DNA of 64,000 nucleotides, taken from NCBI RefSeq assembly GCF_019974135.1, contig NZ_AP025017.1:1612001-1676000 (forward strand), written 5' to 3'. How positions within the stretch are numbered: the stretch's first letter is position 1; each line of letters opens with the position of its first letter. Under the pieces are notes generated by a model. The model did not search any database, had not been told where the DNA came from, and saw only the letters and a program-made list of their open reading frames with translations. This document shows, piece after piece, positions 6,754-16,132 of the stretch. The position numbers were made by a program, and so were the translations under genes. The stretch comes from Actinomyces capricornis (GTDB taxonomy: Bacteria; Actinomycetota; Actinomycetes; Actinomycetales; Actinomycetaceae).

Positions 6754-9700
6754 ATGACACGAGACAACCGTGACCTGGTGATCCGGGCTGCCCTGAGCAT
6801 CCTGCCGGCTCACCTGGAGCCCTACGTCCGCTCCACGGTCAGGGGCCTGGCGCCCCAGGAGCAGCGCCGCCTCATCGAGGCCGTCCACATCACCTCCCCG
6901 CATGTGGATACCGGCGATCTGGCCACCCAGATCCGCATCCTCACCGCGCGCGACGACGACGGGCACTACCTGCTCCCCCTGCCCCCGGGCCTGGGCGGCG
7001 GGCTGCACGAGGTCCGCCGCCTCCGCGACGACGCCGTCCTCGGCCGGCCCTTCGACCCCGACGCCACCCTGGCCGCCCTGGTCGCCGTCAGCGAGGTGCT
7101 GCGGCGCATCGGTGCGGCCGACGCCGTCGCCGAGGTCCGCGCCCTCATCACCGCCATTGACGACGGCCAGCAGGCCCCGGGCGCCCATGCGCAGCCCGGC
7201 GCTGGAGCCCAGGCCCCCAGCGCTCCGATCGTCCTCGCCCAGGCCGAGACCGCCCCCGTCATCAGCTACGCCCACGCCGTCGCCCACCTCCAGCCCCGCG
7301 TCAGCCTCCACCTGGCCCACCACACCCTCCTGGGCGCGGATCCCGCCGGCCAGGATGCCGCCCCGCCCGACCAGGGCGCCCCTCTCATCACCGTGAGCAT
7401 CATCGAGGAGGGCGAGGGCAACGAGGTCGCCGGCCCCATCGAGCTCGACCCGGCGCCGCAGTGGCAGTGGGAGGACGGCTCCCAGGAGCTGAGCGCCACC
7501 ACCGACCTGCCGCTCCAGCGCGACCGCCTGCTCCACGTCTCCCAGCCCTGCCCCTCCCGCATCCGTGTCGAGCTGCGCCTGCCCGACGGCGCCACCCAGG
7601 TGCGCACCCTGCCCGGCCCCACCGTCCTGCCCGTACGCCAGTGGACCCTGGAGGGCCCGGCCCACTGGTCCGGAGCGTCCCTGGCCACCTTCGTCCAGCC
7701 CGCCCAGCCCGCGCTCGCCGCCCTGGAGGCCACGGCGCGCCACCAGGGGCGCACCGAGTCCGAGACCTGGGGCCCAGAACCGGCCGACGCCCTGGTCGGT
7801 GCCGCCTGTGCCGCCCTGCGCAGCCAGGACCTGAGCATCCACGCCCCTGAGGCGCCCTGGTCCGCCGCGCCCCAGTCGATCCGCTCCGCCGAGGCCCTCA
7901 TGGACACCCGCCGGGGCACCACCCTGGACCTCGCCGTGGCCCTGGCCGGACTCCTGGAGCGCCTGGAGGTCCCCACCCTCCTCCTGCTCACCCCGGCCTG
8001 CGCCATGGTCGGCTACTGGAGGGACGGGCAGATGCCCGAGCCCCCGCCCCAGGACGGCGAGGCGGTCGCCGACCTGGTGGAGCGCGGTCTGCTGGGAGTC
8101 GTTGACCCGGGCCTCCTCATGTCCTCGCAGCCCCCGGCCCTCCACCTCCTGCCCGGAGACGCCCGTGCCCAGGCCACCTCCACCCTGAGGGAGGCGGCCC
8201 TGATCCTGTGGCTCGGGCAGGCCCGTGCCCAGGGTGCCGACCCCCAGGCCCTCCTGGAGCGCGACGAGGACGGGGTCGTCCACGAGACCGAGCCCGAGTC
8301 CCTGGCCGGGCCGCTGTCCACGACCCAAGCGCCGCCGGCCGTCCCACAGGCCCTCGGCCAACCGGTCAGCCGGTCAGCCGGTGCCGACCACGACGCCGAC
8401 CACGACGCCGACCAGGAGGCTCCCGAGGCCCCTGCGCGCGTGCGCGAGTGGAAGCAGTGCCTCCTGGACCTCACTGCCCACAACCCCCTCATCGACCGCA
8501 GCCGGCAGCAGGCCATCCCCCTGAGCCTGCCCCCCGGCCTCATCAGCGACATCGAGCGGATGGTGCGGGCCAAGGACCTCGTGGTCCTGCGCCCCGCCTC
8601 TGGGCAGGACCACGAGGGCGAGAGAGCCCAGGAGCTCGCCGCCCGGCTGCTGATCCAGGAGCGCGCCATCGAGCTCGACCTGAGCGCCAGGGACTACGGG
8701 ACCCGCCTGCGCGTCCTGGCCACCAAGGCCCGCACCATCGTCGAGGACACCGGGGCCAACAACCTCTACCTGGCCTTCGGGACCATGGAGTGGCAGATCG
8801 GCGGGCGTCGCGCCCGCTCGCCCCTCGTGCTCATCCCCGTCACCCTCCACCCCTTCGGCGGGCACTACGGCCTCATCTTGGATGAGGCCGGGGAGTCCAC
8901 CCCCAACTACTCCTTCCTGGCCCGCTTCGCCGCCGACACCGGCATCGACCTGTCCGACCTGGTCGAGCGGCTGCGCCCCGAGCGTGAGGAGGACTTCCTG
9001 GCCACCCTGGAGGAGATCCGCCAGCGCCTGTCCCGGGCGGGCCGGCCCGAGGAGGTCACCCCCACCGTGCACCTGGGCCTGTTCCAGTTCTCCACCTACC
9101 GCATGTGGAAGGACCTGGAGGACTCCTGGCGCCCCATCGCCGACAACCCCCTGGTGCGCTACCTCATCGAGACCCAGGACCCCGCCCAGCACCCCTTCAT
9201 CGACCCTGCGCAGCCCGACGGCGCCGAGGGCCAGGAGCCGGCCGGCATCGACGAGGTGGTGGAGAACCTGCCGCTGACCGCCGACGCCACCCAGGCCCGG
9301 GTGGTGGCCGACGCTGTGGCCGGGCACAGCCTCGTCGTCGAGGGGCCGCCCGGGACCGGCAAGTCCCAGACCGTCGCCAACCTCATCTTCCGGGCCCTGG
9401 CCGCCGGGCGCACGGTCATGTTCGTGGCCGAGAAGCGCACGGCCCTCGACGTCGTCGCCCGCCGCCTGCAGGACGAGGCCGGCATCGGCGACCTCGTCCT
9501 CAACCTCCACGACAACGGCATGAAGTCCGCCCAGATGCGCGAGTCCCTGCGCCGGGCCCTGGAGCTGAGGGCGGAGAACATCGACCTGGGGGGCCTGGAG
9601 GAGCGGCGCGCCGCCGTGCGCGCCCTGCGCGCCCAGTTGGAGGCCTACCGCTCGGGCCTGCACGATCCCGGGGCCCAGGGCCGCAGCCTCTACGAGGACT

Positions 9701-12072
9701 ACGAGGCGCGCCTGGCGCCCGCCACCGGCAGCGCCGGTGATACTGCCGGTGATCGCGCCGGTGATACCGCCGGTGATCGTGCCGGTGGCAGTGCCGAGGG
9801 CGGCCGGGATGATGACGGACGCGGACCCGCGGAGCCCGTGGGACCCGACGGCGAGCCCTTCGACGCCGAGCGCCACAGCCGCCTCGTGGAGGACTACCGC
9901 CAGGCCGTGGCCCGACTGCGCGAGCTGCTGCCCGCCGAGCTGCTCCACACCGTGCTCGCCCACCGCGACCGGGTCCTCACCCGCGACACGGAGCGGACCC
10001 TGGCCCTGCACCGCGAGATCAGCCGCCGCAAGGGCTCCCTGAGCATCCGCGAGATGATGGGGGCCTACGCCGACCTCATCACCGCCATCACCCCCTGCAT
10101 CCTGGTCTCCCCCGACTCGGTGGCCCGCTTCTTCCCCGCGGGGCGCAGGTACGTCGACATCATCGTCTTCGACGAGGCATCCCAGATCCCCGTGGCCGAC
10201 GCCGTGGGGGCCATCGGCCGCGGGCGCTCCGTGGTCATCGCCGGGGACCCCAAGCAGATGCCCCCCACCAGCATCGTCACCTCCCTGGGGGTCCAGTCCG
10301 TCACCCATGACGACCTCGTCGGCGTCCAGGCCCAGGAGAAGGACTCCATCCTCACCCAGTGCCTGAGCGCCCGGATGCGCCACTACCGCCTGCCCTGGCA
10401 CTACCGCAGCCGCGTGGAGTCCCTCATCACCTTCTCCAACGAGCGCTACTACGACGGCGCCCTGCGCTCCTTCCCCAGTCCGCTGGCCATGGCCGGTGGC
10501 CCCGATCCCGCCCCCGGCGGGCACGGCATCACCCTGCGGCGCGTCCAGGGCCGGTACTTCCGGCCCGCCGACGTCCAGGGCGGGGGCGAGGCGCGCGGTG
10601 CGGCCCAGGGCGGGCCGCACGGCGGGGCTCGGCCCCAGACCAACCCCCAGGAGGCCGAGCAGGTGGTTGAGGAGGTCCTGCGCCGCTTCGAGGCCTCGCC
10701 CGAGCGGGCCCCCTCCCTGGGCGTCATCACCTTCAACGACAAGCAGCGCGACCTCATCGAGGAGATGCTGCGCGACAGGGCGCCCGAGCGCATCCAGGAG
10801 GCCCTGGAGCAACGCGACGGCCTGCTGATCAAGAACCTGGAGAACGTCCAGGGCGAGGAGCGCGACACGATCCTGTTCTCGGTGACCTTCTCGCCCAACT
10901 CCCGCGGGGAGCTGCCGCTGACCTTCGGGCCGCTGAGCCGTGAGGGCGGGCAGCGGCGCCTCAACGTCGCCATCACCCGGGCCCGCCGCCAGATCATCGT
11001 CTTCACCAGCTTCGACCCCGAGCAGCTGCGCGCTGAGCGCTCGGCCCACCAGGGGGTCAAGGACCTGCGCGCCTACCTGGAGCAGGCGCGCGACGCCGGG
11101 GCGCCCGCGCGCCCGGGGGCCGCGGGCGGGGCGCCGGACTGGTACCGCCACGCCATCGCCGAGGAGCTGCGGGGCGCCGGGCTCGTCGTCCACGAGGCCG
11201 TGGGCCAGTCCAGCTTCGCCGTCGACCTCGTCCTGGCCCCTGCTGACAGGCCCCATGAGCCGACGGTGGCCGTCGTGCTCGATGGGCGCCAGTGGAACGG
11301 GCGTGGGAGCGCCGCCGACCGCGACATCATGCCGGTCGACGTCCTGCGCACCATGGGCTGGCCGCGGGTCGAGCGCATCTGGGCCCCGCAGTGGGCCGCC
11401 GACAAGGAGGCCGTCATCACCCGCCTGGTCCAGGCCTGCCGGAGCGCCGCCCTCCAGGGCAGTGGTGGGGCCGACGGCGCGACCGGCAGTGGGGCCGACG
11501 GGACTCCCGGGGCGGCCGGTGCGCTCAGTGCCCCCGGCGTCCCGGAGTACCGCTCCTGGGCGCCCGAGCGCGCCCTGGACCCCTCCGTGCTCGAGCGCGC
11601 GCAGAGCGAGGCCGGTGCGCGCAACGAGGTGCGGCGCATCGCCCGGCGCATCTGCGAGGTGGAGGCTCCCCTGAGCCGGAGGCGCCTGGTGGTCCAGGTG
11701 TGCCGCGCCTTCGGCGTACCGCACCCCACCGCCGAGCGCCAGGAGTCGGTGCGCCAGATCCTGGGGGAGGCCTTCGCCCACATCGACGAGCACGACTTCG
11801 TGTGGCTGCGCCAGGACCAGGTGCACACCGCCGCGCCCTACCGGCGCGGGGCCCTGGACCACCTGGAGGCCGGGATCGAGGAGATCCATCCGCGCGAGCT
11901 GGTGGGGGCCGTCGAGGAGGTGCGGGCCACGGCCAGCGCCTGGACCTCCCGGGAGGACCTCTTCCTCCAGGTGCTCCAACTCCTGAGCACCCAGCGCCGC
12001 CCCCTGACCCCGCGCGTGTGGGAGGCCCTCGATGCGGCCCTGGCCCAGGCCGAGACGGCGGATCCGGAGTAG
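6754..12072 (+). CDS. Giant HEPN-like / DUF4011 / SF1 helicase / Vsr-type nuclease / DUF3320 protein (1772 aa)
   Basis: Domains in order. (1) About residues 1-140 resemble a Swt1-type HEPN domain, but the R-x4-6-H ribonuclease motif is replaced by RDDAVLG. (2) A beta-rich linker, then a transglutaminase-like segment (about 375-425) with GTTLDLAVALAGLLE and TPACAMVGYW, where Cys and His are missing. (3) DUF4011 (about 563 onward, REWKQCLLDLTAHNPLIDRS). (4) SF1 helicase with Walker A GPPGTGKSQTVAN (about 863), DEAS (about 1140), GDPKQMPPTS, and motif VI VAITRARRQIIVF. (5) A Vsr/MTES_1575-like endonuclease (about 1463-1560) with VLDGRQWNGRGSAADRD and GWPRVERIWAPQW. (6) DUF3320 at the C-terminus. 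This architecture is known mostly from candidate defence proteins. Five 12-base repeats sit between helicase motifs I and II, where the protein looks shortened. No clear ribosome site precedes the ATG. Confidence 0.88.
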   Translation: MTRDNRDLVIRAALSILPAHLEPYVRSTVRGLAPQEQRRLIEAVHITSPHVDTGDLATQIRILTARDDDGHYLLPLPPGLGGGLHEVRRLRDDAVLGRPFDPDATLAALVAVSEVLRRIGAADAVAEVRALITAIDDGQQAPGAHAQPGAGAQAPSAPIVLAQAETAPVISYAHAVAHLQPRVSLHLAHHTLLGADPAGQDAAPPDQGAPLITVSIIEEGEGNEVAGPIELDPAPQWQWEDGSQELSATTDLPLQRDRLLHVSQPCPSRIRVELRLPDGATQVRTLPGPTVLPVRQWTLEGPAHWSGASLATFVQPAQPALAALEATARHQGRTESETWGPEPADALVGAACAALRSQDLSIHAPEAPWSAAPQSIRSAEALMDTRRGTTLDLAVALAGLLERLEVPTLLLLTPACAMVGYWRDGQMPEPPPQDGEAVADLVERGLLGVVDPGLLMSSQPPALHLLPGDARAQATSTLREAALILWLGQARAQGADPQALLERDEDGVVHETEPESLAGPLSTTQAPPAVPQALGQPVSRSAGADHDADHDADQEAPEAPARVREWKQCLLDLTAHNPLIDRSRQQAIPLSLPPGLISDIERMVRAKDLVVLRPASGQDHEGERAQELAARLLIQERAIELDLSARDYGTRLRVLATKARTIVEDTGANNLYLAFGTMEWQIGGRRARSPLVLIPVTLHPFGGHYGLILDEAGESTPNYSFLARFAADTGIDLSDLVERLRPEREEDFLATLEEIRQRLSRAGRPEEVTPTVHLGLFQFSTYRMWKDLEDSWRPIADNPLVRYLIETQDPAQHPFIDPAQPDGAEGQEPAGIDEVVENLPLTADATQARVVADAVAGHSLVVEGPPGTGKSQTVANLIFRALAAGRTVMFVAEKRTALDVVARRLQDEAGIGDLVLNLHDNGMKSAQMRESLRRALELRAENIDLGGLEERRAAVRALRAQLEAYRSGLHDPGAQGRSLYEDYEARLAPATGSAGDTAGDRAGDTAGDRAGGSAEGGRDDDGRGPAEPVGPDGEPFDAERHSRLVEDYRQAVARLRELLPAELLHTVLAHRDRVLTRDTERTLALHREISRRKGSLSIREMMGAYADLITAITPCILVSPDSVARFFPAGRRYVDIIVFDEASQIPVADAVGAIGRGRSVVIAGDPKQMPPTSIVTSLGVQSVTHDDLVGVQAQEKDSILTQCLSARMRHYRLPWHYRSRVESLITFSNERYYDGALRSFPSPLAMAGGPDPAPGGHGITLRRVQGRYFRPADVQGGGEARGAAQGGPHGGARPQTNPQEAEQVVEEVLRRFEASPERAPSLGVITFNDKQRDLIEEMLRDRAPERIQEALEQRDGLLIKNLENVQGEERDTILFSVTFSPNSRGELPLTFGPLSREGGQRRLNVAITRARRQIIVFTSFDPEQLRAERSAHQGVKDLRAYLEQARDAGAPARPGAAGGAPDWYRHAIAEELRGAGLVVHEAVGQSSFAVDLVLAPADRPHEPTVAVVLDGRQWNGRGSAADRDIMPVDVLRTMGWPRVERIWAPQWAADKEAVITRLVQACRSAALQGSGGADGATGSGADGTPGAAGALSAPGVPEYRSWAPERALDPSVLERAQSEAGARNEVRRIARRICEVEAPLSRRRLVVQVCRAFGVPHPTAERQESVRQILGEAFAHIDEHDFVWLRQDQVHTAAPYRRGALDHLEAGIEEIHPRELVGAVEEVRATASAWTSREDLFLQVLQLLSTQRRPLTPRVWEALDAALAQAETADPE
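9733..9792 (+). repeat. In-gene tandem repeat, five 12-bp units
   Basis: GCCGGTGATACT / GCCGGTGATCGC units alternate and encode AGDT-AGDR-AGDT-AGDR-AGGS inside the giant helicase. A unit length divisible by three keeps the frame when copy number changes, so this is a candidate length-variable linker. Confidence 0.85.
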
Positions 12073-12177
12073 CAGGAGGGGCGGGGTGCTCGAACCTGAA
12101 GTACTCCGATGGTGAGCGCGTCCCCGGGGAGGGCGCCCGCGCCGCGAGCGCTGCGGGTTGATGTCGTCGCGGTGGCA

Positions 12178-12183
12178 TAACGT
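12178..12183 (+). promoter_or_regulatory. -10 element TAACGT for the SNF2 gene
   Basis: TAACGT, GTTCCC, then ATG at 12190: a 6-base gap and no ribosome site predict a leaderless mRNA. It implies the SNF2 gene can be transcribed independently of the giant helicase 117 bases upstream. Confidence 0.5.
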
Positions 12184-12189
12184 GTTCCC

Positions 12190-15100
12190 ATGTCCAGAGC
12201 GATCCGTGCAGGCGACTGGCCCGAGCATCTCAGTGATGAGGAGATCATCACCGGGGTCGGCCAGCGCGCCTACGCCCGGGGGCGCGACTACGCCCTGCGG
12301 GGGCGCGTGCGCGACCTGGCCATCGCCGGGCAGGGGGAGCTCATCTCGGCCGAGGTCCAGGGCTCGGGCAGGCGCGCCTACCAGACCCTCATCGTGCGCG
12401 GGGCCGAGGGCGGCTGGGTGGGCAGCTGCTCGTGCCCGGTGGGTGTGAACTGCAAGCACAGCGCCGCCGTCCTGCTCACGGCGCGGGCCCTGGCCGAGGA
12501 CGAGGACTCGGGCCAGGACCCTGACGGTTCCGCGGGCCGGGTGCCGCGCAGGTCGCCGCGGCCCTCGCCCTCCTGGGAGCTGCAGCTCTCCCGCATCCTG
12601 CGCCAGGAGCGCCGCAGCGCTGGGCGCCGCATGGCCCTGGAGATCACCGACGAGCACTCCACCGGCTGGAGCTCCTGGGGCGGTGATGAGGGCCTGTCCA
12701 TGACGCCCCTCATCGAGGGCAAGCGGGGCTGGAACCGCCAGGGCGCCTCCTGGGAGAGGGTCTGCAGCGGCGCCCTGGATGATGAGGCAGACGCCGCGGC
12801 ACTGGGTGCCCTGCGCGAGCTGGCCAGCCTGGCCCCGGAGAGCCTGTTCTACTCCAGTGCCCGCATCCCCCTGGCCGACTCCCCGGCCTGGGTGTGGGAG
12901 GGCCTGGGGCGAGCCGTCGAGGCCGGGATCACTCTGACCACCGCCCAGAAGGGCGGTGCGGCGGTGCGCATCGTGCCCGGGCTGCAGGCCGGCGTGGCCA
13001 TGCACCACCAGGGCGGCGACGGCACGCAGCTCATCATCTCCCCCATCGTCAAGCACGTGGAGGTCGAGGAGCTGATGGCGCTGCCGGAGCGCCTCATGCC
13101 CGACCTCCTGGCCGTGGGGGAGCCCGTCCACGGCTACTACGCCTGGATGCATACCGGGGAGCTGCTGCTCCTGCCCCTGGATCCGCCACCCGGCCCGGCC
13201 CTGGCGGAGATGCTCGCACACAGGGAGAGCATCGTCGTGCCCTCCGGCGACGTCGAGCGCTTCGAGGCCGAGCACCTGGAGGCCGTCAGCCGGGCCCTGC
13301 CGGTGCTGATCAACGAGACCGCCGTAGAACTGCCCGACCCCGCCCAGCCGGTCCTGGTACTCGGTGTCCACGTCGACCCCGAGGGGCACCGCATGACCAC
13401 TGGCTGGCAGGTGCGCTACCGGACCTCCTCGGGCCAGGAGCGCGGGCGCCACGAGGCCGGCGCCCTGGGCGACCTGGCCTCGGCCTGGACCGGGGGCCGG
13501 TCGGGCCCGGGCGGCCCCGGCCGTGCTGGGGCCTCCCGTGACACCTCCGCCGAGGCGAGCCTGGCCCGCCGGGCCGCCGACGCTCTGGCGCCCCTGGCCC
13601 CGGGGCACGGGGAGCTGACCCGTCCCCTGAGCCTGAGCGGCATGGACACCGCCCGTTTCATCACCCGCACGCTGCCCCTGCTCCAGGACATGCCCGGCTT
13701 CGAGGTGGAGGTCGACGGCGATGTCCCCGACTACCGGGAGTCCGAGCACGCCCCGCTCATCACCACGGAGGTCGCCGACGACGATGACCGCCCCGACTGG
13801 TTCTCCCTGAGGATCCGGGTGCGGGTGGGCCAGGAGGAGATCCCCATCCCCCGGGTCATGGCGGCCCTGGCCGCCGGGCAGGAGGAGGTCCTGCTGGACT
13901 CGGGGGCGTGGGTGAGCCTGGACCGCCCCGAGATCCACACCCTGGCGCGCCTGATGGAGGAGGGCCGCGAGCTGGAGGACTCCCCGGGGACCCTGCGCGT
14001 GACCGGCCTGCAGGCCGGCTACTACGAGGAGCTCGAGGCACTGGGCGTGGTCAGCCGCGCCAGCCGGCGCTGGAAGGAGCGGGTGGGCAGGCTGCTGGAG
14101 CGCACCGAGGCGGCCGAGGCCGCCGGCGGGGCGGGCGGGGCCGAGGGCCTGCCGGCGCCTGAGGGCATGCGCGCTGAGCTGCGCCCCTACCAGCTCGAGG
14201 GCTACCGCTGGCTGGACATGCTGCGATCGGCCGGCCTGGGCGGGGTTCTGGCCGACGACATGGGCCTGGGCAAGACCGTCCAGGTCCTGGCCGCCATCCA
14301 GCGGATGATCGAGGCGGCCGGTGCCCGGGGGCCCGAGCCCCAGGCATTGGGCCCCGGGCGGGGCAGCATCGCGGACCAGGGCGCGGAGATCCCGCCTGTT
14401 GCACCGGGCCAGCCGCGTGAGAGCGGGGACGGCGCTGCGGACCCTGCCGGCGGTGCCGGCGCTCAGGCCCGGGCAGACGGTGAAGGCGCGGATGAGCAGG
14501 GCACCCGCGCGGTGCAGCCGGTCCTGGTCATCGCCCCCACCTCCGTGGTGGGCTCCTGGGTGGAGCAGGCCGAGCGCTTCTGCCCCGGCCTGCGCGTGCA
14601 GGCGGTCACCCGCACCGCCGCCAAGCGCGAGGAGCCGCTGGCGGCCATCGCCGAGCGGGCCGATATCGTCGTCACCTCCTACACGATCGCGCGCCTGTGC
14701 GAGGAGGAGTTCGTCGAGCAGGAGTGGGACTGGGTGGTGTGCGACGAGGCCCAGTTCCTCAAGAACCGAGCCTCGGCCACCTACAAGGCGGTGCGGCGCC
14801 TGCGTACGCCCTCGACCGTCGCTATCACGGGAACACCGCTGGAGAACTCGCTGATGGACCTGTGGTCCCTGCTGAGCATCGCCGCGCCCGGGCTGCTGCC
14901 GGGGCCCGAGCGCTTCGGCCAGGTCTACCGCAGGCCCATCGACCACGGCGACCTGGAGGCCCTGGCCCGGCTGCGGCGCCGGATGCGCCCCTTCCTGCTG
15001 CGGCGCACCAAGGAGCAGGTCGCCGCCGAGCTGCCCGCCAAGACCGAGCAGGTCCTGAGCATCGAGCTCGACCCCCGCCACCGCCACGCCTACGATCAGC

Positions 15101-15828
15101 GCCTGGCCCGCGAGCGCCAGAAGATCCTGGGCCTGCTGGAGCAGGACAGCGCCCAGGCGCGCTTCTCGGCCCTGAAGTCCCTGACCACCCTGCGCCAGAT
15201 GGCCCTGGACCCCGCCCTCATCGAGGGCCCGCAGCCCTCCGGCGGGCCCGGGGCCGCCAAGGGCGGCCGGTCCGAGGCTCGCGGCCGGCCGACGGCGAAG
15301 GTGACAGCGCTCCTGGAGCGCCTGGAGCCGATCCTGGCCGAGGGCCATCGGGCCCTGGTCTTCAGCCAGTTCACCCGCTACCTCACCGGCGTGCGCGAGC
15401 ACCTGGAGGCCCGGGGGATGCGCACCGCCTACCTCGACGGGGCCACGACCGACCGCCAGGGGGTCATCGACTCCTTCCGCAGCGGGCAGGCCGAGGTCTT
15501 CCTCATCTCCCTCAAGGCCGGAGGATTCGGCCTGACCCTGACCGAGGCCGACTACGTCTTCCTCCTCGACCCCTGGTGGAACCCCCAGACCGAGGAGCAG
15601 GCCGTGGACCGCACCCACCGCATCGGCCAGGACAAGCCGGTCATGGTCTACCGCATGGTCTCGGCCCAGACCATCGAGGACAAGGTCATGGCCCTCAAGG
15701 AGAAGAAGGCCGAGCTCTTCGGGCGGGTGGTCGAGGGCAGCGCCGACCCCCAGGAGCGGGGGCCGGCCAGCACCTCCGGGCCGGCGGCCCTCAGCGCCGC
15801 GGAGATCCGCGCCCTCATCGAGGGCTGA
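12190..15828 (+). CDS. SWIM zinc-finger SNF2-family helicase/ATPase (1212 aa)
   Basis: An N-terminal SWIM zinc finger is visible at about residues 78-95 (SCSCPVGVNCKHSAAVLL, the CxC...CxH pattern). It is followed by a long helical/beta region (about 100-640). The SNF2 ATPase has YQLEGYRWLDMLRSAGLG, motif I DDMGLGKTVQVLAAI (about 690), DEAQFLKNRAS (about 851), SAT-like TGTPLENSLMDLWSLL, and a C-terminal helicase lobe with RALVFSQFTRYL, FLISLKAGGFGLTLTEADYV and motif VI DRTHRIGQDKPVMVYR. A low-complexity insertion of about 75 residues follows motif I. SWIM-SNF2 (HepA/RapA-like) proteins translocate on double-stranded DNA to remodel protein-DNA complexes. Orientation and adjacency link it with the helicase-nuclease upstream. 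Confidence 0.93.
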   Translation: MSRAIRAGDWPEHLSDEEIITGVGQRAYARGRDYALRGRVRDLAIAGQGELISAEVQGSGRRAYQTLIVRGAEGGWVGSCSCPVGVNCKHSAAVLLTARALAEDEDSGQDPDGSAGRVPRRSPRPSPSWELQLSRILRQERRSAGRRMALEITDEHSTGWSSWGGDEGLSMTPLIEGKRGWNRQGASWERVCSGALDDEADAAALGALRELASLAPESLFYSSARIPLADSPAWVWEGLGRAVEAGITLTTAQKGGAAVRIVPGLQAGVAMHHQGGDGTQLIISPIVKHVEVEELMALPERLMPDLLAVGEPVHGYYAWMHTGELLLLPLDPPPGPALAEMLAHRESIVVPSGDVERFEAEHLEAVSRALPVLINETAVELPDPAQPVLVLGVHVDPEGHRMTTGWQVRYRTSSGQERGRHEAGALGDLASAWTGGRSGPGGPGRAGASRDTSAEASLARRAADALAPLAPGHGELTRPLSLSGMDTARFITRTLPLLQDMPGFEVEVDGDVPDYRESEHAPLITTEVADDDDRPDWFSLRIRVRVGQEEIPIPRVMAALAAGQEEVLLDSGAWVSLDRPEIHTLARLMEEGRELEDSPGTLRVTGLQAGYYEELEALGVVSRASRRWKERVGRLLERTEAAEAAGGAGGAEGLPAPEGMRAELRPYQLEGYRWLDMLRSAGLGGVLADDMGLGKTVQVLAAIQRMIEAAGARGPEPQALGPGRGSIADQGAEIPPVAPGQPRESGDGAADPAGGAGAQARADGEGADEQGTRAVQPVLVIAPTSVVGSWVEQAERFCPGLRVQAVTRTAAKREEPLAAIAERADIVVTSYTIARLCEEEFVEQEWDWVVCDEAQFLKNRASATYKAVRRLRTPSTVAITGTPLENSLMDLWSLLSIAAPGLLPGPERFGQVYRRPIDHGDLEALARLRRRMRPFLLRRTKEQVAAELPAKTEQVLSIELDPRHRHAYDQRLARERQKILGLLEQDSAQARFSALKSLTTLRQMALDPALIEGPQPSGGPGAAKGGRSEARGRPTAKVTALLERLEPILAEGHRALVFSQFTRYLTGVREHLEARGMRTAYLDGATTDRQGVIDSFRSGQAEVFLISLKAGGFGLTLTEADYVFLLDPWWNPQTEEQAVDRTHRIGQDKPVMVYRMVSAQTIEDKVMALKEKKAELFGRVVEGSADPQERGPASTSGPAALSAAEIRALIEG

Positions 15829-16132
15829 GGCGGCCGTCAAGGCGGGGCGGGGCAGTGGCCGAGGCGCCTGGCCCGGGGCTGAGGCGGCCGGCCCCAGGGA
15901 CGAAACAGCGTCATCACACCGCTCTTGACGAAGCGAACAAGATCACATTTTCCTCGTTGTGGAACCTGTGAAAAAACGTGACATCGGGGCCTTCCTGCGG
16001 TCTTCTCGGATCATCCACGGAGTCTGGTAAAAGACTGAAAATGTGCTGTGACTGATTCGTTACAGTAGGGTCGCAGACAGTGTGAATCCACAAGAGAAGA
16101 CCCGTCTTCCCTGACATATCTGAGAGACTGTC
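15829..16132. other. Intergenic region upstream of the DUF1800 gene
   Basis: No gene seen. The first 75 bases are GC-rich with weak hairpin potential around GGCCGGCCCC, which could terminate the SNF2 transcript. The remainder is AT-richer and promoter-like, with TTGACG at about 15924 and a TACAGT hexamer at about 16062. Confidence 0.4.

Noticed and set aside
8374..15840. A minus-strand open frame of almost 2500 codons opposite both helicase genes
   Set aside because: It is Gly/Leu/Ala/Gln-rich without any recognisable domain and lies exactly opposite clear helicase motifs. It is an artefact of GC-rich third positions.
16020..16080. Crp site TGTGA-N6-TCACA upstream of DUF1800
   Set aside because: Only the left half (TGTGACTGATTCG) matches; the right half does not.
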